64,000 bases of DNA from Chitinophagaceae bacterium. Its GTDB lineage: Bacteria; Bacteroidota; Bacteroidia; Chitinophagales; Chitinophagaceae. The stretch lies in contig JAEUVO010000064.1 of assembly GCA_016786885.1 (NCBI GenBank), positions 186,001 through 250,000 of the forward strand, read 5' to 3'. Under the pieces are notes generated by a model. The model saw only the letters and a list, made by a program, of their open reading frames with translations, was not told where the DNA came from and did no database searches. A program made the position numbers and the translations under genes. This document shows, in pieces, positions 49,299 to 59,552 of the stretch. Every line of letters starts with the position of its first letter. Position 1 is the first letter of the stretch.

Positions 49299-50543
49299 AT
49301 GATCAAGGAGGCAATAATATTAGCTGGTGGCCTGGGAACAAGATTAAGGGAAGCTGTACCTGATCTTCCTAAATGCATGGCACCTGTTTCCGGCAAGCCT
49401 TTTATATTCTATGTGATCAACTACCTGCGTATGCAGGGCATAGAAAAATTTATTTTCTCTCTCGGCTACAAACATGAAATAATTGAGGAATACCTGCAAA
49501 ACCATTTCCCAACGCTTCGCTATGAAACAGTAACCGAAGACGAGCCGCTTGGAACAGGTGGTGCCATCCTGTTCGCCTGTACGAAGGCCAAAGAAAAAAA
49601 TGTAGCAGTAGTAAACGGTGATACTCTTTTCAGAATTGATCTGCATAAAGCTGCCATGTTTCACAATCATAATATGGCAGAATGCACACTACTGCTGAAA
49701 CCTATGAAGCAGTTCGACAGGTACGGTGTGGTAGAACTAGACCCGGAAAAATTAGTAAGCAGCTTCAGGGAAAAGCAGTTTTATGAAACCGGCAATATTA
49801 ACGGGGGTGTTTATATCCTGAATATGGACAAGTTTCTTGATGAAGAGTTTCCCGATAAATTCTCTTTCGAAAAACAATACCTGGAAACTATGTATAGGGA
49901 ACGGCGGATCTACGGGATGATACAAGATGAATATTTTATAGATATCGGTATCCCCGAAGATTTTACCCGGGCTCAAACCGAACTCAGTCATCCTCCTCTT
50001 GATTTACAAAAAATTGATACCGGCTGGACATTATTCCTCGACCGGGATGGTGTAATCAATGTTGACAAAGACGGGAGCTATATTTTTACTCCAGATGAAT
50101 TTATTTTTACCGAAGGAGCTCCGGCTCTTTTTAAAAAACTGGCTGAAAAGTTTTCCCGGATCATCATTGTCACCAACCAGCGGGGTGTGGACCGGCAATT
50201 GATGACGGAAGAGACGCTTCACCAGATACACCAATATATGATAGACCGGGTTTCAGACGCCGGAGGCAGAATTGATGCCATCTATTATTGCACCTCCGTT
50301 CATAATGACCACCCTGAAAGAAAACCAAATCCCGGAATGGCGGTAAGAGCCAAACTCAATTTTCCTGAAATCGATTTCTCCAAATCCATTATGGTTGGTA
50401 ATAACCTCAGCGATATGCACTTTGGAAGAAATGCCGGTATTTATACCATTTTTATACGATCTACACGGCCGCACCAGGAGTTCCCCCACCCTGAAATAGA
50501 CCTGGCTTTTAACTCCCTGAATGATTTTGCCAACACTTTATAA
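49299..50543 (+). CDS. Bifunctional heptose-1-P guanylyltransferase (HddC) and heptose-bisphosphatase (GmhB) fusion
   Basis: 414 aa. Residues about 1-230 are a nucleotidyltransferase (AIILAGGLGTRLREAVPDLPKCMAPV, VVNGDTLF, FIDIGIPEDF) of the HddC type, giving GDP-D-glycero-alpha-D-manno-heptose. Residues about 245-414 are a HAD phosphatase of the GmhB type (LFLDRDGVINVD, IVTNQRGVDR, KPNPGMAVRAK, MVGNNLSDM). The order of activities in the path is GmhB (7-phosphate removal) then HddC. Fusion of these two domains ensures equal amounts. It is 33 nt after gmhA. Confidence 0.92.
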   Translation: MIKEAIILAGGLGTRLREAVPDLPKCMAPVSGKPFIFYVINYLRMQGIEKFIFSLGYKHEIIEEYLQNHFPTLRYETVTEDEPLGTGGAILFACTKAKEKNVAVVNGDTLFRIDLHKAAMFHNHNMAECTLLLKPMKQFDRYGVVELDPEKLVSSFREKQFYETGNINGGVYILNMDKFLDEEFPDKFSFEKQYLETMYRERRIYGMIQDEYFIDIGIPEDFTRAQTELSHPPLDLQKIDTGWTLFLDRDGVINVDKDGSYIFTPDEFIFTEGAPALFKKLAEKFSRIIIVTNQRGVDRQLMTEETLHQIHQYMIDRVSDAGGRIDAIYYCTSVHNDHPERKPNPGMAVRAKLNFPEIDFSKSIMVGNNLSDMHFGRNAGIYTIFIRSTRPHQEFPHPEIDLAFNSLNDFANTL

Positions 50544-50606
50544 GTCTTCACAAAATTTTACAACCCTTTTGGCGTTATGGGCATCTGTAAGAAGCTGTAA
50601 CTTAGC

Positions 50607-51626
50607 ATGAGCATGACAAAAACCATTCCGGTGAAAAAAATACTGATTCAGTCATCTTTTATTTTCTTCTTTTTATCCCTTACACAGGTTGCTATCTGTC
50701 AAAAGATAAACGCAGCAGATCTTAAAAAACTGCAGGCTAAAGAAGATACGCTGAGCGGATATTCTGAACATCTGAATACAGACAGCCTGCCACAAGAAAG
50801 AATGAAGGCTGACAGTGCTTTTACCAAAGTACTGGTAAGAGCTTTACAAATCAAAAATTCATTCTACTATCCTTTTGATTCGTTACTAGGTATTTCAAAG
50901 ACATACGCTCCTGATACCAGTTTTCGGATCATCACCTGGAATATTAGTTTTGATGATTATTATTCCCGCCAAAAAGGAGCCATTCAATTTCGTACGGCTG
51001 ATGGTTCATTAAAACTTTTGCCGCTTAGAGATGTATCTGAGTTTACAGACAAACCCCAGGATTCTGTACGCAACAGGCAGAACTGGATCGGCGCTATGTA
51101 TTACAATATTGTCAAAACACAGCATAAAGGAAAAAACTACTACACTCTTTTCGGGTTTGATAATAATAGTGCACAGAGCAGTATGAAATGGGTAGAAGTG
51201 CTGACTTTTAATGAAAAGAACGAACCGGTATTCGGCGGGCCTTTCTTCTCTTATGAAAAAGACTCTGTTCCCAAACCTCCTAAATACAGAATTGGTCTTG
51301 AATTTAAAAAAGGTACCCGGGTGCTGGTAAATTACATTGCTGAACTGGATATGATACTGGTAGATCACCTGATATCAGAATCAGAACAACCCGAACTGCC
51401 ATGGACATTTATACCCGATGGAGACCAGGAAGGCTTTAAATGGGAAAATGGCAAATGGGTACATATTGACAAAGTATTTACCTTAAAACTGGAAGACGGG
51501 CAAGCACCCGTTGGTGATCCTCTCATGGACCCGAAAGGAAATAAGAACGAACAAAAACTACAACAAAAAACGGATAAAAATAAAACGAAAGAAGGCAGCA
51601 GGCCTCCTATTAACTACGACAATTAA
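50607..51626 (+). CDS. Secreted hypothetical protein
   Basis: 339 aa. A signal anchor with basic N-terminus (about 14-31, SSFIFFFLSLTQVAIC) is followed by a predominantly beta region rich in aromatics (FRIITWNISFDDYYSRQKGAIQF, NYYTLFGFDNNSAQSSMKWVEVL) and a lysine/glutamine-rich tail. I recall similar Bacteroidota proteins without function. It sits between the heptose genes and the ABC exporter, but its own leader (63 nt) may carry a separate promoter. No catalytic motif is visible. Confidence 0.7.
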   Translation: MSMTKTIPVKKILIQSSFIFFFLSLTQVAICQKINAADLKKLQAKEDTLSGYSEHLNTDSLPQERMKADSAFTKVLVRALQIKNSFYYPFDSLLGISKTYAPDTSFRIITWNISFDDYYSRQKGAIQFRTADGSLKLLPLRDVSEFTDKPQDSVRNRQNWIGAMYYNIVKTQHKGKNYYTLFGFDNNSAQSSMKWVEVLTFNEKNEPVFGGPFFSYEKDSVPKPPKYRIGLEFKKGTRVLVNYIAELDMILVDHLISESEQPELPWTFIPDGDQEGFKWENGKWVHIDKVFTLKLEDGQAPVGDPLMDPKGNKNEQKLQQKTDKNKTKEGSRPPINYDN

Positions 51627-51679
51627 TAAGCTTCTTTAACTCTTTACGTTTCAGCCTCCAATGGGTATCTTTACAACTC

Positions 51680-52504
51680 ATGGAGAAGTTCATCACCCAC
51701 ATACAACCGCCCAATCGTTTTTCACTGGGATTAAAAGAACTTTGGCAATACAGGGAGCTTTTCTATTTCTTCACCTGGCGGGATATTAAAGTAAAATATA
51801 AACAAACCTATCTCGGTATCCTTTGGGCTTTGTTGCAGCCATTAGGAATGATGGTACTTTTTACCTTACTATTCTCCAAAACCTGGAAAATCGATACAGG
51901 CACCATTGCCTACCCCATTTTTGTTTTATCCGGGCTCATCCTCTGGAACCTGTTCAGTTCATCAGTCTCACATGCCGGAGAAAGCATGATCCAGCATGCA
52001 AACATCATCAAGAAAATTTATTTCCCCAGGCTGATCGTTCCTGGTTCAGCGATACTGGTAGCCCTGTTCGATTTTATGATGGGGCTGATCATCTTCTTTG
52101 TATTCTGCTTCATTTACAAACAACCGATGCACTGGTATTCAGTATTCTATTTTGCAGCAGGCATACTGATCATACTCTTAGCCGGTTTCGGTGCAGGCAC
52201 ATTTCTCGCTGCATTAAATGTAAAGTACCGTGATTTCAGGTACACCATTCCCTTTTTACTGCAGGTATTGTTCTTTTCATCACAGGTTATTTACCCGCTT
52301 TATTCAGTGCAACAAACCTGGCTGAAATATTTATTAGCTATTAACCCCGTAAATGCTGCTATTGAATTATTCAGGGCTACCTTATCAAACCAAGCTATTG
52401 ATACGACAACAATCTCAATAGGGCTTACAAGTACGGTCATCATTTTTGCCGTTGGTTTATATTACTTCAGAAAAACAGAAGCATACTTTGCAGACTTAGC
52501 TTAA
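51680..52504 (+). CDS. ABC-2 type polysaccharide exporter permease (Wzm/TagG-like)
   Basis: 274 aa with six TM helices. LGLKELWQYRELFYFFTWRDIKVKYKQTYLGILWALLQPLGMMVLFTLLFSKTWKI is the classic opening of ABC-2 O-antigen, capsule or teichoic-acid permeases. With the following ATPase it moves a lipid-linked glycan across the inner membrane. Its stop overlaps the ATPase ATG (TAATG). A Wzx/Wzy route is not seen in the window. Confidence 0.93.
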   Translation: MEKFITHIQPPNRFSLGLKELWQYRELFYFFTWRDIKVKYKQTYLGILWALLQPLGMMVLFTLLFSKTWKIDTGTIAYPIFVLSGLILWNLFSSSVSHAGESMIQHANIIKKIYFPRLIVPGSAILVALFDFMMGLIIFFVFCFIYKQPMHWYSVFYFAAGILIILLAGFGAGTFLAALNVKYRDFRYTIPFLLQVLFFSSQVIYPLYSVQQTWLKYLLAINPVNAAIELFRATLSNQAIDTTTISIGLTSTVIIFAVGLYYFRKTEAYFADLA

Positions 52505-53748
52505 TGAAACCAGCTATTGAAATACGGAACCTGGGCAAAGAGTACACTCTCAAAAGTGGTCAATCCTATGTGGCATTGAGGGATGTAATCACAAATTCAT
52601 TCAGAAATATTTTCACCGGGTCTAAAAGTGATCAGAAATTTTTTGCCCTGAAAGACATCAATCTCGATGTTATGCCGGGTGAAAGAATAGGAATTGTTGG
52701 TCACAACGGCGCCGGTAAAAGCACCCTGTTAAAGATCATCAGCCGTATCACTCCTCCTACAACCGGCGAAGCCATCATCAGGGGAAGAGTGGGAAGTTTG
52801 CTGGAAGTAGGTACAGGTTTTCATCCAGAGCTTACCGGCAGGGAGAATATTTACCTGAATGGTTCAATTCTCGGACTAAAGAAAACGGAGATCAATAAAC
52901 AACTGGAGGCTATCATTGATTTTAGCGGTGTTGAAAAATTTATTGATACACCACTCAAACATTACAGCAGTGGCATGCAGTTACGAATAGCTTTTTCGGT
53001 GGCTGCCCACCTTGAACCGGAAATATTATTGATTGATGAAGTTCTGGCTGTCGGAGACATGGAGTTTCAAAAAAAATGCCTGGGCAAAATGGAAGAAGTA
53101 AGTAAAAGCCATGGCAGAACCATTCTTTTTGTCAGCCATAATCTTGCTGCCGTAAAACAGTTATGCACCAAAGGATTTCTCCTGGAGAATGGTGAGAATA
53201 AACTATACAGCGACATAAATTCTGTTTTACAAACATACAGCAGTAGTTACCTGCAAAAGGTTAACCGCACTGCTATAGGCTCATATGACCTGGGCCAGCA
53301 TCCGAATAAGATTAAACTCGGGTCTGGTCTTTTAAGTGCAAAAATGTATATTAATAACATCCTTTCGGAAGAATTCATACCCGGAAATGATTTTAAAATA
53401 ACAGCCGGTTATTACCTGGCAGCCCCATTAGTTGACCCGGAAGTCGGCATCGTAATTAAAGATGAGAATTATAACCCGGTAATAGGATTAAACAACAAAC
53501 ACCTGGGGAAAAAACTGCAACTCAAAGTCAATGAACCGGGAGAAGTAACCATCTTAATACCGGCGTTTAATATTTATATGCCGGGTAAATATTTTGTAGA
53601 TCTCTACCTGGGCGACCAGGTGCATTACTTTGAGTGTCTTTATGATGCTTTCACCTTTACTGTTCTGCCACACGATGTATTTAATTCGGGAGAAGAACTC
53701 CGTCCTGAATGGAATAAAATTTTTATCAGCAATATGGATATCAGTTAA
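52504..53748 (+). CDS. ABC transporter ATPase for polysaccharide export (Wzt-like)
   Basis: 414 aa. ATPase core (about 1-245): Walker A GHNGAGKST, signature YSSGMQLRIAF, Walker B EILLIDEVLAVGD and H-loop VSHN. A C-terminal extension of about 170 residues has the beta-sandwich pattern of the Wzt substrate-recognition domain (KITAGYYLAAPLVDPEVGIVIKD; KLQLKVNEPGEVTILIPAFN). Such domains bind the modified end of an O-antigen chain; the methyltransferases downstream could supply that end group. Confidence 0.93.
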   Translation: MKPAIEIRNLGKEYTLKSGQSYVALRDVITNSFRNIFTGSKSDQKFFALKDINLDVMPGERIGIVGHNGAGKSTLLKIISRITPPTTGEAIIRGRVGSLLEVGTGFHPELTGRENIYLNGSILGLKKTEINKQLEAIIDFSGVEKFIDTPLKHYSSGMQLRIAFSVAAHLEPEILLIDEVLAVGDMEFQKKCLGKMEEVSKSHGRTILFVSHNLAAVKQLCTKGFLLENGENKLYSDINSVLQTYSSSYLQKVNRTAIGSYDLGQHPNKIKLGSGLLSAKMYINNILSEEFIPGNDFKITAGYYLAAPLVDPEVGIVIKDENYNPVIGLNNKHLGKKLQLKVNEPGEVTILIPAFNIYMPGKYFVDLYLGDQVHYFECLYDAFTFTVLPHDVFNSGEELRPEWNKIFISNMDIS

Positions 53749-53759
53749 GGCATTACTAC

Positions 53760-54470
53760 ATGATTACTTATATCATAAATATTATTAAGATATTGGCAAG
53801 GAAGACATTCTTTCACTCAAAAAAGAATTTCAGCCTGCAGGATATCCTGGCTAAAACCTTTACGGTAAATCAACCATTTCGTTTTATCCAGGTGGGAGCA
53901 TGGGATGGAACCGGTTATGATTTTTTGTATGATTTTGTAAAAGAAAGAAGATCAGCAGGTATAGTTATTGAGCCATTACCCGATTACTTTGAGAAATTGA
54001 AAAAAAATTATTCTTACAATCCCTCTGTTATAGCTGTCAACAAGGCAGTTTTTCATGAGAAAAAAGAAATTGAATTGTACAGGGTTGATCCGGCCAAAAC
54101 CGACGGGCTTCCTGATTGGGCAGGAGGAATCGCTTCTGTTGATCCGGCTCATCATAAAAAAGCTCACATCCCTTCTTCTGTTATTATCACGGAAAGAGTT
54201 CAGGCTGATACATTGATGAATATTATTAAAGAGTACTATCCTTACCGTGTTGCCGACCTTTTCCAGGTGGATGTGGAAGGATATGATTTTGACGTGTTAA
54301 AACAACTCGACTTTACCTTTCTTAAACCGGATATAATCAAATTTGAGTATATAAACCTGGCAACTGGTCAGGCAGAAGAAGCTGTCAGGTTATTGAAACC
54401 AAAAGGTTATTATTGTTTCTACGATGATATTGATATCGTAGCTGTAAGACTGAAGAAAATAAAATTATGA
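53760..54470 (+). CDS. FkbM family methyltransferase
   Basis: 236 aa. FRFIQVGAWDGTGYDFLYDFV is the SAM-binding glycine motif, followed by GIVIEPLPDYFEKLKKNY and, later, LFQVDVEGYDFDVLKQLDF, the FkbM signature. These enzymes O-methylate sugars or polyketides. Within a glycan cluster, a methylated sugar is likely, perhaps the chain terminator read by the Wzt C-terminal domain. Its stop overlaps the next ATG by 4 nt (ATGA). Confidence 0.9.
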   Translation: MITYIINIIKILARKTFFHSKKNFSLQDILAKTFTVNQPFRFIQVGAWDGTGYDFLYDFVKERRSAGIVIEPLPDYFEKLKKNYSYNPSVIAVNKAVFHEKKEIELYRVDPAKTDGLPDWAGGIASVDPAHHKKAHIPSSVIITERVQADTLMNIIKEYYPYRVADLFQVDVEGYDFDVLKQLDFTFLKPDIIKFEYINLATGQAEEAVRLLKPKGYYCFYDDIDIVAVRLKKIKL

Positions 54471-55774
54471 CCATCTGCATTGCAACAGACGGATTTCCCC
54501 CGCAGGTAGGTGGTATTGCCACTTTCAACAAGCACCTTGTTTCCCTGCTTACAGATGCTGGTCATAAAGTAATTGTGATTTATACGGCTTATGACAGTGA
54601 AGCAAATGATCAGATCAATACAGAGGGTTTACTTACAAAAGTCATTCTCAGAAAGACATATCAAGAACACTATAGAGGTTGGAAACGCTATTTCAGACCC
54701 GGCGGCTATGACGCAGCCAATTGGATTGCTATTGGTATGGCGATGAGGCAATGGCTGCTGTCTAACTATAATGAATTTAACATTGATGTCATTGAAGCAT
54801 CAGACTATGGTGGTTGTGGCATATTTCTTTGTGATGGCTCCCTTCCACCCGTCGTTATCACTGGGCACGGTAGCCTGATGCAACTATCCAGGTACAACTA
54901 CAGTAATAATGATGATAGTTACAGGGTCGTATGCAAATTAGAAGAGCTATCATTCATTCACGCCGATGCTGTAATAGCTCATAGCCAGATGAATAAACTG
55001 GATCTTGAAAAATTGTTTAAAAGACATATTGAGTCGGCCACCATTCCATGGATCAATAAAGATGAAGGAGGTAATGAGAGTGTCGTCAAAAACAAACTGC
55101 TGGTGATTGGCGGGTTGCAACCAGCCAAAGGCGTTTATACTATGGCCGCGGCCATGGAATTAATTTCAGTCAAACAACTTGGAGTAATATTAGAATGGAT
55201 AGGAGGTGACACCTGGCTGGCACCGGGACAACAAAAAGTCTCAGCATATCTTGAAAAAAATTATCCGTCTGTATGGCAACATAATTTTACCTGGAAAAAT
55301 GAACAATCACATAGTACCACCCAGCAATACTTATCTTCCGCCTCGCTGGTGATTATTCCTTCTGATTTTGAAACTTTCAGTTATGTGGCAATTGAAGCGG
55401 CCGTGTATAAAAAAGCAATTGTCATTACTGAAAGAACAGGAGCTTCAGGATTGTTTACACATGGACAGGATGCCTGGATAGTCCCGGCTAATGATCCTGC
55501 TTCACTGGCGGAAGCAATACTTCACCTGCTCTCCGACCCCGGGTTATGCAAACAGTTGGGCGAAAGTGCATATAAGAAAATTCAACATGAACTTAGAAAA
55601 GAAAAGATAGTTACAGAAAGATTAACTGTATATAATACAGCCATCCAGTTGAAGAAACAAAAAGGGAAAGGGTTACACCCTGATCTTTCTTTTTTAAACA
55701 ATTATCGCACATCGGCAAGAAAATATTACTATTGTATTCGTCAATTTCTCAAAAAATTAACTGGTAAATCCTGA
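54467..55774 (+). CDS. GT4 family glycosyltransferase
   Basis: 435 aa GT-B fold. ICIATDGFPPQVGGIATFNKHLVSLL is the typical N-lobe opening; the donor-binding lobe has LVIGGLQPAKGVYTMAAAMELI and IPSDFETFSYVAIEAAVYKKAIVITERTGASGLF with the conserved Glu-x7-Glu pattern. It has a basic C-terminal tail (ARKYYYCIRQFLKKL) that may touch the membrane. It is coupled by a 4-nt overlap to the FkbM gene and by 1 nt to the next. Confidence 0.9.
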   Translation: MTICIATDGFPPQVGGIATFNKHLVSLLTDAGHKVIVIYTAYDSEANDQINTEGLLTKVILRKTYQEHYRGWKRYFRPGGYDAANWIAIGMAMRQWLLSNYNEFNIDVIEASDYGGCGIFLCDGSLPPVVITGHGSLMQLSRYNYSNNDDSYRVVCKLEELSFIHADAVIAHSQMNKLDLEKLFKRHIESATIPWINKDEGGNESVVKNKLLVIGGLQPAKGVYTMAAAMELISVKQLGVILEWIGGDTWLAPGQQKVSAYLEKNYPSVWQHNFTWKNEQSHSTTQQYLSSASLVIIPSDFETFSYVAIEAAVYKKAIVITERTGASGLFTHGQDAWIVPANDPASLAEAILHLLSDPGLCKQLGESAYKKIQHELRKEKIVTERLTVYNTAIQLKKQKGKGLHPDLSFLNNYRTSARKYYYCIRQFLKKLTGKS

Positions 55775-56394
55775 TGTTTCATTTTTTCAGAAAAAAGAAG
55801 TCACAACAACTGGCTGATGTTTTTCATGACATCTACTATAAATCTGATCTATGGAAAATGAATGAAACAGGATCAGGCGTTGGTTCTACCCTTGATCACA
55901 CAAAAAGTATACGGGAAAAAATTCCATTGCTCCTTCAATCTATTAATGCCCGGTGGTTGCTGGATGCGCCATGCGGAGACCTTAACTGGATGAGCCATGT
56001 TAGCCTGAATAATATCAGGTATACCGGCGCTGATATTATTTCAAGGATGATCGAGGAAAATAAAAGGAAATACCCAGGACATGAGTTTATCGTTGCTGAC
56101 ATTACCAAAGACCCCCTGCCCGCTGCTGATGTGGTATTATGCAGGGACTGTTTTATTCACCTGCCCAATAAACTGATTATCGCTGCTATTGAAAATTTCA
56201 AAAAATCAGGAATAAAATATATGCTGACAAACTCATACAATTTTATTACTGAGAATAAGGATATTCAGCCCGGAAGGTTCCGGATGATCAACCTGAGGCT
56301 TCCTCCATTTTCTCTGCCAGAACCGGAGACTTATATTGAAGAAGATTTTACCGATGGATACCCCGACAAAAAACTGGCATTGTGGAAACTCTAA
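55774..56394 (+). CDS. Class I SAM-dependent methyltransferase
   Basis: 206 aa. The fold shows WLLDAPCGDLNWMSHV (motif I), YTGADIISRMIEENKRK, FIVADITKDPLPAADVVLCRDCFIHLPNKLIIAAI and LTNSYNF. It is similar to small glycan-cluster methyltransferases. The substrate is unknown; a sugar or lipid-linked glycan is inferred from context. The start overlaps the GT4 stop by 1 nt, and its 3' end overlaps the next GTG start. Confidence 0.83.
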   Translation: MFHFFRKKKSQQLADVFHDIYYKSDLWKMNETGSGVGSTLDHTKSIREKIPLLLQSINARWLLDAPCGDLNWMSHVSLNNIRYTGADIISRMIEENKRKYPGHEFIVADITKDPLPAADVVLCRDCFIHLPNKLIIAAIENFKKSGIKYMLTNSYNFITENKDIQPGRFRMINLRLPPFSLPEPETYIEEDFTDGYPDKKLALWKL

Positions 56395-57485
56395 AAGTGA
56401 ATGAAGTAAAAAAACATATCGCCATTCTTTGCTCCCGCCTCGACCTGCCCGGTGGTATCGAAAGAGCTATAGTGAACACGGCAAACCTGTTTGCACAAAA
56501 AGAACACTCGGTAACCTTAGTAATACTTGATGAGACAAAGAACAGTTTCTATCCTCTCATTCCTGCAGTGCGGGTAATACAGCAGGCTTTATCATTTGGC
56601 ATTACTCCGGAAGGTAATGTGATCTCCCGAAAAATAAAATTGCTGACCGATGTGCTAAAACTGCGGAAGCTGCTCAAAGATTTGAAAGCTGACCTGGTAA
56701 TTGCTTCTGAATATCCATTAGCTGCTGCGGCTATTTTAGCCGGCGCAAGAAAAATCTCAAAAGTTGTTTCCTGGGAACATCATCACTACTACGAACTAAA
56801 ACGAAATGTTTTCTGGAATAAAGTGTTCAGGCTTACTTATCCCCGGCTGAATGCGGTAGTCTGTTTAAATGATGATGAAAAAAAACTTTTTGGTTCCATT
56901 AATCACCAACCCGTTGTTATCCCCAATTTTATTGAACCTTCACCACCTTCCTTATTAACCAATAAACTGATCCTGACTGTTGGGAGGCTAGCGGCTGTTA
57001 AAGGAACTGATTTTTTGCTGCAAACAGCCAAACTGGTTTTGCAGGAACACCCAACCTGGCAATGGAAACTTATTGGTGACGGAGATATGAAAGAAGAAGT
57101 GATCCGATTCATTGAAAAAGAAAACCTGCAAAACCGGCTTATCATTCAGTTACCTGTCAGTCATTCAATCATTTCCGAATATCAGCAAGCTTCTCTCTAT
57201 GTAATGACATCACGGAATGAATGTTTCCCGATGACATTGCTTGAAGCACAATCCGTTGGACTTCCATGCATTTCCTTTGATTGTGACTCCGGCCCAAGGC
57301 ATATCATCAAAAATGAGAAAAATGGCCTGCTCGTTGAAAAAGAAAATTCGTCACAACTGGCTGCAGCTGTTTCTTCATTAATCATAAATGGAGATAAAAG
57401 AAACCTACTGGGCGAGCATGCAACAAAAAATATCAGGCAATTCTCTCCTGAAAATATTTACCAATTGTGGAAGCAATTATTTTGA
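56382..57485 (+). CDS. GT4 family glycosyltransferase
   Basis: 367 aa from GTG 56382; a second GTG at 56397 (VNEVKKHIAIL) is equally possible. N-lobe: HIAILCSRLDLPGGIERAIVNTANLFAQ. C-lobe: LILTVGRLAAVKGTDFLLQTAKLV, SLYVMTSRNECFPMTLLEAQSVGLPCISFDCDSGPRHII with the EAQ motif. The first half is typical of enzymes related to poly(glycerol-phosphate) or GalNAc transferases. It is the last gene of the plus-strand glycan cluster. Confidence 0.9.
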   Translation: METLKVNEVKKHIAILCSRLDLPGGIERAIVNTANLFAQKEHSVTLVILDETKNSFYPLIPAVRVIQQALSFGITPEGNVISRKIKLLTDVLKLRKLLKDLKADLVIASEYPLAAAAILAGARKISKVVSWEHHHYYELKRNVFWNKVFRLTYPRLNAVVCLNDDEKKLFGSINHQPVVIPNFIEPSPPSLLTNKLILTVGRLAAVKGTDFLLQTAKLVLQEHPTWQWKLIGDGDMKEEVIRFIEKENLQNRLIIQLPVSHSIISEYQQASLYVMTSRNECFPMTLLEAQSVGLPCISFDCDSGPRHIIKNEKNGLLVEKENSSQLAAAVSSLIINGDKRNLLGEHATKNIRQFSPENIYQLWKQLF

Positions 57486-57599
57486 CAAGGTGGATTTTCT
57501 TCCGCAGGTGAATGCAAAAATCAACGGATCATTGAGCAAATAAAAAAGGCACCATCGCTGATGCCTGTAAATATAGTCCTACTTCCTACTTCCTCATAC

Positions 57600-59393
57600 C
57601 TAATCATCCAGCTTCAGTACTGCCAGGAAAGCCTCCTGTGGCACTTCCACGTTTCCTATCTGTCTCATTCTTTTTTTACCTTCCTTCTGTTTTTCCAGCA
57701 GCTTTCGTTTCCGGCTGATATCACCACCATAACATTTAGCCGTCACATCTTTTCGCATGGCAGAGATATTTTCCCTTGCCACCACTTTTGCACCAATAGC
57801 CGCCTGTATAGCAATCTGGAATTGTTGTCTTGGTAATAACTCTTTCAGTTTCTCACAAAGTTTTCTTCCAAATTCCTGTGCCCTGCTCCTGTGGATCAAA
57901 GCACTCAAGGCATCCACCTTATCACCATTCAGCATAATGTCCATTTTCACAATATCACTATCACGGTAACCGATAGGGTGATAATCAAAAGAAGCATAGC
58001 CTCTCGTTTGTGATTTCAGTTTATCATAGAAATCAAAAACGATCTCCGTCAATGGCATTTCAAACAACAACTCCACCCTTGTTGGCGTCAGGTAACTCTG
58101 GTTCATCAGTATACCTCTTTTGCCCAAACAAAGTGTCATGATATTGCCTATATATTCGGGCTTGGTAATGATCTGTGCTTTGATGAAGGGCTCTTCAATT
58201 CTTTCTGTCTTTACCGGGTCAGGAAACTCAGTTGGATTATTAACGATCACTTTCTCTCCTTTCGTAGTATAAGCAATAAAGCTAACGTTCGGAACAGTAG
58301 TGATAACCGTTTGATTAAACTCTCTCTCTAATCTTTCCTGGATGATCTCCATGTGCAACATACCAAGGAAGCCGCAACGAAAACCAAAACCAAGTGCCTG
58401 TGATGTTTCCAGTTCATAGGTAAGTGACGCATCATTCAATTGGAGTTTGTCCATACAATCCCGCAGCTCTTCAAATTCATCCGTATTCACAGGAAAAATA
58501 CCCGCAAATACCATTGGCTTCACTTCTTCAAAACCCTGAATCATTTGCGGGTTGGGATTAGAAGCAATCGTTATCGTATCACCTACTTTCACCTCTTTGG
58601 CATTTTTAATACCGGTAATGATATAACCTACATCACCCGTCTTTACCTCGTTCTTCTCCGTCATCTTCAGTTTAAGAATACCTACTTCATCAGCTTCATA
58701 CACCTGTCCGGTGGAAACGAACTGTACTTTATCACCTTTTTTTATTGAACCGTTCAGGATACGATAGTAAACGATGATACCGCGGAATGAATTGAATACC
58801 GAATCAAATATCAGGGCTTGCAGCGGGGCTTCCGTATCTCCTTTCGGAGCAGGAATCCGGTTGACTATTGAATCAAGTATTTTCTCCACACCAAGGCCGG
58901 TACGGGCACTGGCATGCAGTATATCTTCTCTTTTACACCCGATCAGGTCCACTATCTGGTCTTCCACTTCTTCGATCATAGCCCCATCCATATCGATCTT
59001 ATTGATGACAGGTATGATCTCAAGATTATTATCAATAGCCAGGTATAAGTTACTGATAGTCTGTGCCTGGATACCTTGCGTAGCATCAACTAATAACAAG
59101 CATCCCTCGCAGGCGGCCAGTGCCCGGCTCACTTCGTAACTAAAGTCAACGTGGCCGGGAGTATCGATCAGGTTCAAGATATACTCTTGCCCGTCGGTAT
59201 GCTTGTAATTTATCTGGATCGCATGGCTTTTAATGGTAATGCCCTTTTCCCTTTCCAAATCCATATCGTCAAGCACCTGGTCCATCATATCTCTGTCGCT
59301 GATGGTGCCTGTGCTTTGTAACAAACGGTCAGCCAGGGTGGATTTGCCGTGGTCAATATGTGCGATAATGCAAAAATTCCGGATATTCTTCAT
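57600..59393 (-). CDS. lepA: Elongation factor 4 (LepA)
   Basis: 597 aa from ATG 59393 ([19 protein letters not shown]); the frame is open to 59453 but would add an unusual extension upstream of a -7 element. GTPase motifs [17 protein letters not shown] and NKID; the LepA-specific C-terminal domain ends ...[18 protein letters not shown]. The translational GTPase back-translocates or remodels ribosomes. It is convergent with the glycan cluster. No T-run hairpin is seen in the 114 nt between. Confidence 0.97.
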   Translation of the reverse strand: MKNIRNFCIIAHIDHGKSTLADRLLQSTGTISDRDMMDQVLDDMDLEREKGITIKSHAIQINYKHTDGQEYILNLIDTPGHVDFSYEVSRALAACEGCLLLVDATQGIQAQTISNLYLAIDNNLEIIPVINKIDMDGAMIEEVEDQIVDLIGCKREDILHASARTGLGVEKILDSIVNRIPAPKGDTEAPLQALIFDSVFNSFRGIIVYYRILNGSIKKGDKVQFVSTGQVYEADEVGILKLKMTEKNEVKTGDVGYIITGIKNAKEVKVGDTITIASNPNPQMIQGFEEVKPMVFAGIFPVNTDEFEELRDCMDKLQLNDASLTYELETSQALGFGFRCGFLGMLHMEIIQERLEREFNQTVITTVPNVSFIAYTTKGEKVIVNNPTEFPDPVKTERIEEPFIKAQIITKPEYIGNIMTLCLGKRGILMNQSYLTPTRVELLFEMPLTEIVFDFYDKLKSQTRGYASFDYHPIGYRDSDIVKMDIMLNGDKVDALSALIHRSRAQEFGRKLCEKLKELLPRQQFQIAIQAAIGAKVVARENISAMRKDVTAKCYGGDISRKRKLLEKQKEGKKRMRQIGNVEVPQEAFLAVLKLDD

Positions 59394-59420
59394 GTACGTT
59401 TGCCTCAATTTTAGGATGTG

Positions 59421-59428
59421 CAAAAGTA
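59421..59428 (-). promoter_or_regulatory. Putative -7 element (TACTTTTG) of lepA
   Basis: Exact TAnnTTTG match on the minus strand, 28 nt upstream of ATG 59393. Confidence 0.42.
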
Positions 59429-59552
59429 CGGTTTTTGGGTGAGCTTTAGGCATTCAAAACCCGGTCGTTAAGAACTTAACTAAAGGTTATTTAACCAACT
59501 GATAAGCTTAAGGAAAGCTGGTACTTAAACTCCATGCCAGCATGATTCGGCA

